Made by a program: the position numbers and the translations under genes. A DNA stretch of 64,000 nt from Penicillus capitatus (Eukaryota > Chlorophyta), in contig OZ287699.1 of the NCBI GenBank assembly GCA_965649825.1, positions 1,535,287 to 1,599,286 of the forward strand. The letters run 5' to 3'. Positions 21,020 through 32,080 of the stretch are shown piece after piece (positions within the stretch are counted from its first letter, which is position 1; every line of letters starts with the position of its first letter). The notes under the pieces were generated by a model, which ran no database searches, was not told the DNA's origin, and saw only the letters and a list, made by a program, of their open reading frames with translations.

Positions 21020-24000
21020 CAGTCAGCGTCCCTTTGATGGTTATGCCTGAAAGGATGTGCGATCGATCTTCCTTCTACAAATCATTTAACTGGACGATCA
21101 GCGATAAACGTCCGAGACTTCAAAATCTGCAACCTGTGAAACTGCTGTTAGTGCAGCAGACCGGACAAGCTAGAGAGTGACCAACCGCATGACTGAAGAC
21201 CAAATAACTGTTCAGTCCCTTTTGCGGCAAGTCATTTTGGATCTCTATCCAGGAGGCTGCCCAATCTCTTCTAGGGATCATCTCTTCATCTCTCACAACG
21301 GATTTTTGGACTTTCGAGCGCTGCGTCGTAGAAGAAGCTGTGGGAAGAGGTTATGTCGTGTGCGCGTTCATCGCACAGCACTCCCAGATCCGAGCTCTCC
21401 TCCAAATTAGTTCCCACTTTCGCTGTCTGGACATTACCATACCATGGCTCAACACGCCGAAGATTTGAAGGAGCCTATGCATTTCAGATAAAGCGATGGG
21501 AGCTTCAACTGTCCAATCCACAATTGAACTGCTAGAGATTATGTCAGTCTTTGTCTGAATCCCTGACCGACAGAATCGAATCCGTCAAAGGCAGCGTGAT
21601 CAAACACGTTAGAACACGCTGAAGAAGACTCGCATCAGCACTATTCCAGATGCAAACCCGTGAATTCATTACATATCCAATGGAATTGATGACTGTCCAG
21701 GTTCGCTGATAACAACATGCTCGAAACACTTAAAGACGCGCATTCGGCGTGTAGTGGGATAGAATGTGGAAAAAGGAAAGCTATGGAATTACAGATGTAA
21801 TAAATACTTTGAGGATGTGACGTAACAACTGTGGTGGAAGATCAGATGTAAAAATTCTTGTCGTCTCACGGCGAAACCTTCAAAGAGAGCAAAAGAAACT
21901 GATTAACTGGTAGAGTTCGACACAATAACAGATATCGTTCAGTCCGATTCGATGGTTAGCACAGATGCGAGTGGATTTCATGTGTGCCCAAATGCCTGCC
22001 TCTCTGTGAAGTGCTTCTTGGAATCCTCTCATTCTACCATTGGGCTCCGAAGATTTGATTGGGCTTACACAATTTAGAAGAGAGAACACCGCATTTCTGC
22101 AGATCGCTCGTCGGAGAACGGTGGTGAAGACGATGGAAACGACATCGCAAATCGCTCAACAATAATTCTCTGTTGCTAAAAATCCTGATCCGCGTCTTTT
22201 TCGCCAGCGCGACCGCTACAGTTCATGATTATCTCATCCGAAGGATCTCGACGACAAGATTTTACATTCGTAGTCTCTGCGAAAACAGCAGTGTCTACCA
22301 ATCCAGTGTATATATGTCATAATACTACTTCACTAACAAGGTTTGTTTCGAACGGCAATGAAACTTGCAAAGCAGAAGCCAGACTTCACATCGAATCACC
22401 CATCCGGTAAACAACAAAGCAACTGTCTGAAGTTAGCAAACTCGTAATGACATAGAAGTCTGCCGACGGCTGTTCAATTGGCCAGGAATCAGCTAGCCGT
22501 CCAGAAATTCCAAAACATGGAATAATCTCTCGCTCAATCACCAGACAAGTGCAGCGTCGCGTCCTGGAGCGACGCTAGACGAATGGCCGACGGAATCTAT
22601 CCATTCTTTGGTTTGTGTTCTTCGTTGTCTCTTTTACCTCTTCTCCAGCACAGCTGCCGACTCTACAAGCACAATGGACGACGGACGGCTAACCTCGCGC
22701 TCTCGGTCGTCTAAACCGTCGTCCTCGGCCGATCCTGTATCAAGGCGTCTCTGCAAGTCGATAGCTCTTTGCGTCGAATCGGACTGAATCTAAGTGATTG
22801 GGGCATATTCGCACTATCTTCGACGGCAGTTTGGATGGAGGTGTGTTTGTTCATCCGAACTGTAGACTGACCCCAAGGCGCTGTCCCGTCGGACTTGATG
22901 ACCAAACGGAGTGCACTCTCTCGGATAGTGCAGAATTCCGTCCTTGTTGTCAAGCGTCACCGACTCGGTTTTATTGTGGATTGATGCAACGTGGATCTCT
23001 TTTTTGAGCACTGTTCACGAATGATCGCTTCAAGTCTTGCGGACGAGGACAGACATTGGGTAGAAGGTGATCATCTTTTTTATCCAATGAGAATCCACGA
23101 TTGTCGGACATCTACAGGAGAAGATCTGTCGCTTGTTACAAGCCAGTGACGAGTTATGAAATGTTATGTGCATTCAGGAGTGTTGAATGAGAATGCGTGG
23201 CGAATGATGAAAGCTCGTTTATGGATGGAATTCATCACATTAGTCGACGAGGGACGATGAGCGTTTTGGAGTGTCCGAGAATTCTGATCGGATGACGTCT
23301 GCACTCTGTGGAAGCTCCCTTCAGTTGATGGATGGAAGCACGTCAAGACCTGTTTGTAACGATCGATCGATTTCCTGAGAGTGGTCGGAGGCAAGATCTC
23401 CGCGAGGAGTTGGCGGGAGAGGAGTTTCGCACGGGTCCGCGATCTCGACTTAAACGTCACCACAGCTTCAAACTGCAGAAAATCCTTTCCCGATATTCGT
23501 ATGATGTTTGTAAGGAATTACATAGCTATGCAGTGACGTCGCATGGGCAGAAGCCATACCGATACATTCCCACTTGAATAGATTTGAGGCGCAATGTTGT
23601 CTTGAAGTGACCCTGGCCGGACGGTTGTCGTAAGTCTGCTGATGGGCGAGCTCTCTTGCCTGGCACAGTTTATGCAAGCTTGGTCAGATTTGGCATATGC
23701 GTCAGAGAGTGGCATGCGGGGAAATCTGGTGACGGTTGCTATCATGCAAAACTAGTGTCTGTCGCCGGCGCAATCTGAAAATGGTCCATGCAGAGACGAA
23801 TGGTTTTCAACAGCTTTGAGGATGTCACACGGAGCTAGCTCACTGTACACCTGTGAACATCTCACTCGGCATCACCTCATCCGAATTGTCTTTACGCGAC
23901 AGACATATGAGAACAGATGGGGGTCCAATGCAACTGGTGTTTCCATTCTCCTCGACTTCTTCCTTCCTTGCACGAACCAAACTAGCAACAGCTGCTGCTG

Positions 24001-24030
24001 TAGGACACATCTGACATGATACAGGATATC
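21020..24030. other. Unresolved 3-kb stretch
   Basis: Only scattered, short coding-like segments are visible. Plus 21177-21410 has TEDQITVQSLLRQVILDLYP. Plus 22674 onward begins with MDDGRLTSRSRSSKP (Ser/Arg-rich), possibly continuing by introns to about 23150. Plus 23332-23577 has no domain. None is recognised. No repeats or transposon ends were found. The stretch may hold one or two fast-evolving, intron-broken genes. Confidence 0.4.
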
Positions 24031-24509
24031 ATCATGACAGACGAGATACCATGTCAGGCTTTGAGTTCTTTGAAAGCTGGGAAAATAGTGCCTGCACACG
24101 AAGCTGACATTCTCATCCGGCTTTCGGGTCTGGAAGCCCCGAAAACGTGAGCAGAGAATACACACCGCTGCTGTCCTGTGCTTTCGACGTCACGGAAACA
24201 AGTAAGTGATGCCGGCGGCAATGGAGATGGGTCCGCGACCATCCCAAGGCTTCGTCTAACCGTTGTGATCCTCCATTCTGCATGCACCGCTAAGCAGCCA
24301 GAAGTATCGCGAGCTGCACGATGACTTCTAAGATGCGGGACTGCTGACTGGCAATGTGACCGTCCGGGAAAATCCGTCGTGTCTCGTGGTGACGACAGAG
24401 GTGTCCCATTCCATGCTCTACGAGAATCGGAGCATCATCCGGTGCCGTTGCAGCACTATATCTTTTCGGTAGGAGCTGATGGAATGAATGTACATGACGA
24501 TCGACGAAA

Positions 24510-24740
24510 AGGGTACGGTCCTCCAGCACGAATAAATACACGCTGCGGTCCGTATTCACCGCGTTTGGGCACGATGCGGTTAGCATGGATCCTACAGTGC
24601 GGTCCGTATCCACCGCGTTTGGGCACGATGCGGTTAGCATAGATCGAGATCTAGATCAGGATCCATGCTAACCGCATCGTGCCCAACACGGTGAATACGG
24701 ACCGCAGCGTGTATTTATTAGTGCTGGAGGACCGTACCCT
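24510..24740. repeat. 83-bp near-perfect inverted repeat with inner direct repeat
   Basis: The arm 24510-24592 is the reverse complement of 24659-24740 with only a few differences. Each arm holds AATAAATA / TATTTATT, GCGGTCCGTATTCACCG and GGGCACGATGCGGTTAGCAT. The 66-bp spacer holds a further direct copy of the central 43 bp (24598-24640, matching 24544-24586). The right arm is the promoter of family member D; the left arm is the mirror-image promoter pointing to the minus strand. Confidence 0.9.
24712..24719 (+). promoter_or_regulatory. TATTTATT box of coiled-coil family member D
   Basis: TATTTATT in the right arm of the inverted repeat, 49 bp upstream of the ATG at 24769. The mirror copy on the minus strand lies at 24532-24539. 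Confidence 0.55.
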
Positions 24741-24768
24741 GCATTCATTTGTGCTCGAGAGACGAGAG

Positions 24769-25297
24769 ATGGCGAATCGGTTGAATACGAGAAACGCTAA
24801 CGAAGGCATCACACAAGATCAAAGCAATGCTTTGAACGACGAGATTGCGAGGAACAAAGAACTGCATTCGTTTTTCCACCGGATGATACACCAAGAAAAT
24901 TTACGCGTGCCGCAGATAACATATCATATCGCCCAGCGAGAAAAGTTCTTCGAGGAACCTTGTGAGTACTTCATATCTGGTCTATCTGTTTGCAGTTTTT
25001 TCTGTATTTGATGAAAGCCGGCAAGTCAACGTACCAAGGCTCACGCAGACGTACGTTGAAGCGACGATGCCGACAATCGAAGGCCTAAGCGCGAGAATCC
25101 TTCGCATAGATGCCGAGCTGCGGAACAGCAATCATGAACTCATGATATTTCGTTCAGTCCTGGATAGCATGAAAGACATAATGAAAACTGTGAGAGAAAC
25201 GGATATTATCGTCAAGGAAAAAACAAAAACAGTAGAGGACAGTCTGTCCAAGATTCAAACAACAATTAACCTTTTCTTTGAAAATATTGGCCTCTAA
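24769..25297 (+). CDS. Short coiled-coil family protein, member D (intact)
   Basis: Function unknown; this is the cleanest family copy. Exon 1 (24769-24961) starts MANRLNTRNANEGITQDQSN and continues LNDEIARNKELHSFFHRM to EKFFEEP. A 34-nt GT-AG intron (24962-24995) joins in phase 1 to exon 2, with RQVNVPRLTQTYVEATMPTI, RILRIDAELRNSNHELMIF, a heptad run (DSMKDIMKTVRETDIIVKEK) and the end TINLFFENIGL at 25297. About 165 residues, acidic and coiled-coil in exon 2, with no signal peptide or membrane helix. It shares the opening MANR with member A. No frame break or MITE. Confidence 0.75.
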
Positions 25298-25299
25298 AG

Positions 25300-26080
25300 T
25301 GACACCAGGCTTGTGAAGCAATGACATCCCTTTTAATCAGATCTTGTGCGTTACGTGTTTTGTCTCGAAACTCTTGCTGTTCTGTCGACAGACGACTATT
25401 ACCGAGTCGCGGTTCCGGAAGGGAATACCGGCAAACCAGGTCGCTGTGCCTCTGTCGTTCGTACTTGGCGATGCAGTTCGAGAGGCCGCTGTACGGCCAC
25501 GGATATGACTTTAGAACCGCCTTCTGTCCATTCACCACGTCTCCCGCGTGGAACTGCAGCGGCTTCTTCGACGTCCTTCCTCGTATAAGGTATCTGAGAT
25601 CGAAGAGCATACGAGATAGAGGTGTCCTTCGAGTGGCGTCTAACCAGGACTTCCGGCGAAGACCTCTCCCTCGTGTCTAAAACAATTTGTGTGATAAGAC
25701 GAAACGAGACATCGAAACCAGACCCTTGATCAAGAAGTTCAACCGTTGTGGAGAGACCAGCCAGTCCAGCATCAATGATGGCGACTCGAGCTTCGGACTG
25801 TTGGGTGAAGGAGGGGAGGGTTCATCTGGGAACAGTGATCGCAAAGGGGCGTATTTGGGAGAAGCGTCCTGCATTAGAGATTCCTGTACGGGCGTCGCGG
25901 ACGATCGACGCGGCCATATACGACGCGACGATGCCGAAGCGCCTCGACACCTTGACACACCTGTCAGAGCCGTTCGATGCCGAGCGCGATCGTCGATCGC
26001 ATATCGGTTCGCTCTTCTGGCTTCTGGCCACCTGAACGGCTTGCATGACGATCTGCGATCCGATTTCAAATGACACGCAC
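25300..26080 (-). CDS. Possible flavin/nucleotide-binding protein fragment
   Basis: On the minus strand a coding-like segment near 25780-25730 reads VAIIDAGLAGLSTTVELLDQ, close to the first beta-alpha-beta unit of FAD-dependent oxidoreductases (GxGxxG, here with Asp for the first Gly). Upstream, SFEIGSQIVMQAVQVARSQK (about 26070) begins an open stretch with no firm match. The exons do not join cleanly and no other flavoprotein motifs were found. A flavoprotein fragment is only one reading. Confidence 0.25.
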
Positions 26081-26188
26081 AGGCAAAAAAACCTTTAAGC
26101 GTAAAATAACATCACTACAAACAACATGAGACGCAGAAAGTGTCCCCACTGCAAAGGGACATGGAGATTCGGGTTCGAGAATTAAAGA

Positions 26189-26470
26189 TCAAACCGGATG
26201 ATGAATTCTGGATGAGTGGCTTTTTCGCATATGTTTTCCCTTGCTGTGTGTGCGGTGTTCGGCGAACCATATCTGATTCATAACGAGTACTTTCAGCTTT
26301 GGAAACTGGGCCACATCAAGGAAACAGGACACTGAGATTTTGACACATTGTTTGATGTTCAGCTCCTCCAACTTGTACGACGTCGCGCAACAGAACGTCC
26401 ACTAGGTATCTGAAAATCGAATCCAACAAGTCAAGTTATCGAGGCCGTCGCTTATCTGATTCCTTCGAGA
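26189..26470 (-). CDS. Leucine-rich-repeat-like fragment
   Basis: The minus strand encodes LEELNIKQCVKISVSCFLD followed by AQFPKLKVLVMNQIWF, spaced like leucine-rich repeats of the F-box or cysteine-containing type. An upstream exon with YLVDVLLRDVVQ would join through an intron near 26390-26400. Function unknown; a second, similar LRR fragment lies at 29677-29980. Confidence 0.35.
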
Positions 26471-27044
26471 TTCACGTCACACAAGCTCCATGCCGTCTCC
26501 CCACGCTCTGGAAGAGTGCATCGCAAGTAGGTGAAGCTGCTGGTGCGTGTTCGCGTTCTGTTGGGTGCCCGTATCGAAGAGAGAACGATCTGGATTGGAC
26601 TGTTTACTGAAAGATCGTGCATCCGCGGGCTCGACTGCTCCGTGGCAAGATGCTTGGAAAGTTTCAGCGTCGAGATCTGCACAACAGCAGCACATGAACA
26701 GTAACTATAAACAACCAGACGCATTTCTAAGTTTCTTGTCTCGCATGCCACTGAGTGCTAATTATGCTCAACGGATGACTGGACCTTTTCTTCTCTTTCC
26801 TGCAAACGGTAGTTTCTCGCGATTGCTGTCCTTGAGTTTTTTTTGTTTGTCGAGGTCGTGGTCACATTGACTACCAAACATAATAGTTTCAGCTTTAATG
26901 AAAAAAGCCCGGGGATTGCTATTCCTCTAAACAGACGTGGAAGGAAGCCTTCTTGCAACTCTGGTGATGATCATGCAAGCGAGAAAGCCGTCTCACTCGA
27001 TGGAGGTCCACGATTCAGCTCCTGTCATTGTTCTGAACACACTT

Positions 27045-28787
27045 TCACGCTTTTCCAGAGTATCTCCGAAGTTCGCCTGAAGGCCTGGGGACACGCAGGA
27101 CTACGCCTGAGTGCCTATGAAGAACAGTATACCGAAAAGTACCATTGCAGTATGGACAGCAACAGACACTTACCTTTTCGCATGGACATTCATTGGACAT
27201 CTCAAGGACAAGAAAACCATCTGTCAACGACGAATAGCCCAGATACGTCGTCTCAGTCATAGTCACTGGGGTTCCTCTCCGTGGGTAGCAAAGAGACTGA
27301 TGGATGCATGCATCCTACCCGTATGTCCATACGGCTCTCCGATCTATAACCCACTTTCTCGAGGTCGCTCATCACGCCTCCAAATCCTTCGCTCCAGCTA
27401 TAGGACCGGATGCATTTACATCACTGGAGCACATCGCACAACGCCCACGTGTTCGGTACTGCCGCTTGCTGGACTCCATCCACCAGAGGCCGACATCTTA
27501 GACCGTCTCACAAGCTCCAAACATCTATGGCACGCACCTACCTACAAGGCCTACAGGGAACAAACCGCGCTACATCTCACCAACGGAACACCAAGAAACG
27601 ATCTTGAAACGCATTGCTGCTAAGGACTGGATACCAGAGGACGTGCAACGTCTACTTCGAAAAGACATCAAACAAAGAAGACGCAGTCAACTATTTCAAG
27701 CCGCCCGCAAAGCTTACCTCACGACGCTCGTTTGCGACATCTGGAATAAAGACCCCAATGGACAAGCACTGAAAAAGACGAGATGGATTACAATGGCAAG
27801 TCTAGAGCAATCTTGGTTGAAACAGTTTTCAAGACCCAGTGTCACAAGGCTCGCACGCTTCCTCTCAGGACACTTTCCCATGAAGACATGCCTAGCACGA
27901 TTTCACAGCCTCGAGGAAGACACATCGTTATGCTGTCGATTTGGATGCGATCAAGAAGAAACGCGAGAACATCTTCTTAGCTGCCCGCAGCTAGCCAACC
28001 TCAGAGACAAGACAATCGGGTCTGAAAATTTTCCCCAAACATTGTCACGTAACTACCTTTTGCAACTCGACAATTTTCTGGAAAAAGCCAAAGTTACCCG
28101 AGTTTCCTTTTATTGGTAGTCTTACGAACCATGGGATATATCTCAGTGTGAACCCCATGTAAAATCACAATTAGAGAGAGACACTTACCTTTTGCCATAC
28201 CTGTTTAACGACAAGATGCTATCTATTATAGATGGCATCAGTGTGACTTTACAGTCGAATGAAACCAACTCATTATGAAAACGTACTTTATGTACAGCAA
28301 ACAAAGATTGGTGAATATGCTGACAGATCACTTACTGTAATCAAGGATCAAAGGCTCACCTGTGCGTTTGTTTCTTGTTCGTGCGGCAATACGGCGACAA
28401 TTGTCTGAGCGAATGGCGCTCAGCGCTGTGGTCTTAGTTGCCACATTGCTCGTCCTTTCATGAATGGTAACGTACGGGACACAGGAACAAAAAACGAATT
28501 GGCACCTGAAGAGCTCCAGACACATTCTCGAATAAAGTTCACTGTCCTGTCGTCTCTCAAGAAACCTCGACGAGAATTAGAACGCGAGTACAAATCGACA
28601 ATGGCGACATCTGCTGTTTGGCAGCTACAACGGTCATGTTAACGCGTCCAGAAAGCTGGCCAGTACCGTACGACAACGCACATGTCGCGTCAAAGCGCAA
28701 CTTAAGAACGATGCATGGGACAGTGAAGAGGGGGATTGAGCTTTCTTTCTCAATGTTGCGCGCATGCATCCCTAGACGTACGAGCAA
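27045..28787 (-). CDS. Unrecognised small gene with a LINE in its intron
   Basis: Inferred minus-strand exons: a 5' part near 28787-28560 (MLVRLGMHARNIEKESSIPL), a segment ending IVAVLPHEQETNAQ (about 28360), an exon with HIHQSLFAVHKVRFHNELVS to DSILSLNRYGKR (about 28325-28196), and a last exon with HSGVVLRVPRPSGELRRYSG ending at 27045. The intron between the last two originally began GTAAGTGTC. The truncated LINE (27179-28179) inserted there and duplicated the donor. I do not recognise the protein, and the 5' exons are uncertain. Confidence 0.35.
27179..28179 (+). mobile_element. 5'-truncated LINE copy with 14-bp target-site duplication
   Basis: About 1.0 kb matching the 3' end of the full LINE at 43821-48862 (end of ORF2 plus 3' UTR). 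The coding part is broken into two frames near 27600. Shared features include SGHFPMKT, the terminal Cys cluster CCRFGCDQEETREHLLSC and the 3' end CACAATTAGAGAGAGA. It is flanked by GACACTTACCTTTT at 27165-27178 and 28180-28193. There is no poly(A) tail; both copies end at the same AGAGAGAGACA. Confidence 0.9.
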
Positions 28788-28789
28788 TC

Positions 28790-29676
28790 TCGGGTGAGAT
28801 CAGCTGAGACGTCGAGTCGTCTCACAATTCCCTCTAACATGTTTTACGTAGCCACGACGTCACCTAGATAATGAATATTGCTGTCGAATAGATTGCCCTG
28901 AATGCTTTGTTCACTGTCCATTGTTCAAAAAAACAAAGCATACAAGAAGAACATTGTCAGCAAGTGATACCTGCGCCGTATTCTCTTAGCAAATACGGTA
29001 AATCAAAGATCAATCAATATCTGCCGACGGGCAAACAATTCTGCTAGTCAAGGAACTATCGTCGGCGCTTGAATTGAAACTGCATATAAAAGCAAGTCGC
29101 AAACTTCAAAGAACTTTGGTCGGTCGATGGCCATACGACCAGGTCGCTAATCGAAGAATAGAAAAACTTGCAGTGGCGACTAAAACCAGAAACGGATACG
29201 GTACACTGATGCTTAACGGTTCTCTCTGAAAGCGGAGATCCCGCTGAAGAACGACAGCTTCTTCGGAAGACGCTTGAACTGAAGATGGGCGTCCCGAACT
29301 AGTGGGACCTCGTCCGCGTACGCGCCGACAGTGCGCCGACCGGCGACAAACTTGTCTATGGGTCAGCAAGAAACACTTCTAAAACTGTCTATGATGCCGA
29401 ACGCGAGTCGCTTGCCCGACTTTCGGGACTTCCCGTTGCGCGTCCGTGCTCAAGCATTCCACATCACATTCGTCGTATCGGCGCCAAGATAGTCCATCAA
29501 GATGGCTAAAATGCGACCTTCAGAGTGTTGGTTGTGTTGGATCAGGAAACGTCACTGTCGAATGACGAGACGTTATCCTATATAACGACGTACTGAGCAC
29601 CTGTAAAGAATACCCGTCCGACTCTCCTCGCATCGCAGCCTCGACGCGCTCGGACCAATCGCCGACCCTATCGGTC
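28790..29676. other. Unassigned stretch
   Basis: No gene is recognised. On the plus strand about 29095-29230 an open stretch with GRWPYDQVANRRIEKLAVAT and later fragments could be remains of an LTR-element gag-pol upstream of the relic at 30190, but nothing diagnostic was seen. Confidence 0.35.
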
Positions 29677-29980
29677 CTAACAGTTGTACATGGCATCGGA
29701 TACGACAGCAAGACATCTAGGATTCAGATTTGCTGGGCGAAATTCGCAAGCAGAGTCGCAGTCAATCTCCAGCGGCTTCAGATTTGCGAGGCGACTCAGC
29801 TGTTGACAGATGAGGTGATGGTCTACTTGTTCATGGCGATCACCACCGAGGCGCAGCTCCGTGAGGCCGGTCGGAGCTTTAAAAGCGTCCAAAGAAGTGT
29901 GTTCCAGACAGACATTGAACAATTCTAGCGCCTTCTCCGCAAGAGTATTCAGTACTTAAGGCATGAAATCCGCGAAGTGA
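29677..29980 (-). CDS. Leucine-rich-repeat-like fragment
   Basis: The minus strand encodes FNVCLEHTSLDAFKAPTGLT and ELRLGGDRHEQVDHHLICQQ, then LSRLANLKPLEIDC, giving two or three leucine-rich repeats. No start or other domain was identified. It overlaps no other supported gene and lies just upstream of an LTR-element relic on the other strand. Confidence 0.35.
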
Positions 29981-30189
29981 CTCACACACCAGCTCCTTCC
30001 TTGAGTGAGAAGCACACCCAGCTTGGACCCATCAACAATCGGAAGTCCTTGGAGAGGGCTATCGGTATTTTTTCCCTTTGTGCGCGCTCATGTACCGCAC
30101 CTTGTGAAACTCTTAATGCCACTACGCAAAAGACTCACTTAGGCCACATGCAACGTCAAGGATGAAGATTGGTGGGCGGAAACACAACG

Positions 30190-31806
30190 TATAACCTTTG
30201 AGACTTTCTCAAAGGCAATAAGTCGGCGCGAGAAGGTGGCACTCACCAGTCGAGAGTTCGTACGGTACGAACTCTACTCAGACTGGTCGGGTTCTCACAT
30301 TGGTTACGTACTTTTCGGAATTCCGTCATCGGGGCATAGCGAGAAACAACTGCTCGACATAGGTTCGAGCAAACTCGAGGATCAGAAATCAAGCAGCTAC
30401 CTCGGGGAACTCAGAGGGTTGGTGTATGCACTAAGAAGACGAAGCCTTTGTGTGGCACCTTCCCCGCAGCCGTCTACGACGACAGCCGTGCACTCGTGGA
30501 ACAGTTAGTTACAAAGGGGCGAATTGGTCACACACATGATGTGCGTGTGGCTAGATTGATCACCTACCTCCTCGCGAATGAGGAAAATATCGAGTTTGCC
30601 TTTGTCCCCGGCGAGGGCAATCAAGGAGCCGACTTGCTGTCACGTGGAACTGAAACAACGAGAGCGACGGACAGAATACAATTAGTGCAGCCAATCCCCT
30701 GAGAGAGACCCGATGTCCACCACAGGGAAATGGTCATCCGTCGAGGGTATCAAGGACACTGGGGTTTCGAGAAGACAAAGAATGAATGTTGAGCTCGACT
30801 ACGGGACGTGGCCAAGATTGGCAGAGGATGTCCGTTCGTTCGTGGAATAGTGTGAGCAGTGCTAGTTTCACGCACCTCGACAGTACAGAGATGCTCCCGG
30901 AGAAGAGATCATAGACAATTTCGCAGACAAGATGTACATGGACACATCTGGTCCATTCCGCGATGGGAAGTACCTTCTGGTCTTGGTCGACGCCGCAACG
31001 CGATGTTGCGAGGCTGGAGTACATAGCAAACCTGGTATGGCTCACATTCTCCCTTCTTGAGTGTTGGACGCACCAGTTTCCCAGACAGCCCAAAATAATC
31101 GCAGTTGTTCATGGACAAGTATGACAGAGCGCGAAGTTTCGACGCTGGGCACTCAGGTGCAGAATAGAACTCAGGCGCTCTCCAAGTTACTACCCCAGGG
31201 AATCGGTCTCGCCGAAAGAGTGATCGGAACATTATTCAATGGCTTGCGTCGAACAGTCGATGAAGTCATAGAGGAATGGCCAGACAAACTGCAGGAAGTG
31301 GTAGATGCCTACAACAAGAGTTGACATCGAGACATTGATTCGACGCCTGTTACACTTGCATATGGACTCAGCCAAGTCGTCAGCGACTGCCTTGGAATGC
31401 AGTCCGATCAGAACGGGAATATGCCATCGACGTTCAAAGACACGCAAAGGAATACATGAAGGCCCTGTACGAGCGGAAACACCATCGATTGTTAAAGCCA
31501 TTGCAAGTGGGCGATGAAGTGTTAGTCTACGATTCAACAGAACGAGCGAATCAAGGAAAACTGACGCGTTCATGGTATGGTCCTCTCAAAATACTGGCGC
31601 GTCATTCAAAATCGACATGGATCGTGGCTAATCCGGTGGAGGCTGGAGGACAATTCTTGGCGCATTCGTCTCAGCTTCGGAAATATTACGCGCATGAAGG
31701 TGAATGGGCCCATGCTGAAGCAGATGTTCTCGGCGGTTGCAGCATATTCAGCAGATGATCTCGAATGGCTGGCTGCAGATAAAACCTTAGAACCGTCGTT
31801 ACGTTA
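30190..31806 (+). mobile_element. Decayed LTR retrotransposon: RNase H and integrase
   Basis: Order seen: an RNase H-like part (YELYSDWSGSHIGYVLFG, LGELRGLVYAL, VYDDSRALVEQLVTKG, ending EGNQGADLLSRGTE), an integrase zinc-finger remnant, a core start (MYMDTSGPFRDGKYLLVLVD), the catalytic-Glu region (LPQGIGLAERVIGTLFNGLR) and a C-terminal SH3-like part (LQVGDEVLVYDSTE ... LTRSWYGPLKIL, 31500-31590). Many stops and shifts interrupt it, so it cannot encode protein. A purine-rich run (about 31966-31996) after the last ORF could be the polypurine tract. No LTRs were identified. The order RNase H then integrase fits the Ty3/gypsy group. Confidence 0.7.
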
Positions 31807-32080
31807 AAAAGGACTTTCTCCGTTGTAAAGATACCTGTTTTTTTAGAAGTGTCTCTTTCTTTTTATCTCCGTTCTCACCACATTTGGCATCGGACTCGAT
31901 CGGATTCGGTATCGATTGCGTACTTATCTTCGAAGTGTTCTTCTTCACTGACGATGTTCGTCGTCAACGAGGTGGACGTGGAGGCAGAGGAGGCGAATTA
32001 AGTCACGCTCTAATGATGCATAGCATTACTTTTCTGAAAGAACTGTTAAGGCACAGCTTTTAATTAACTTTGTTGCTTCT

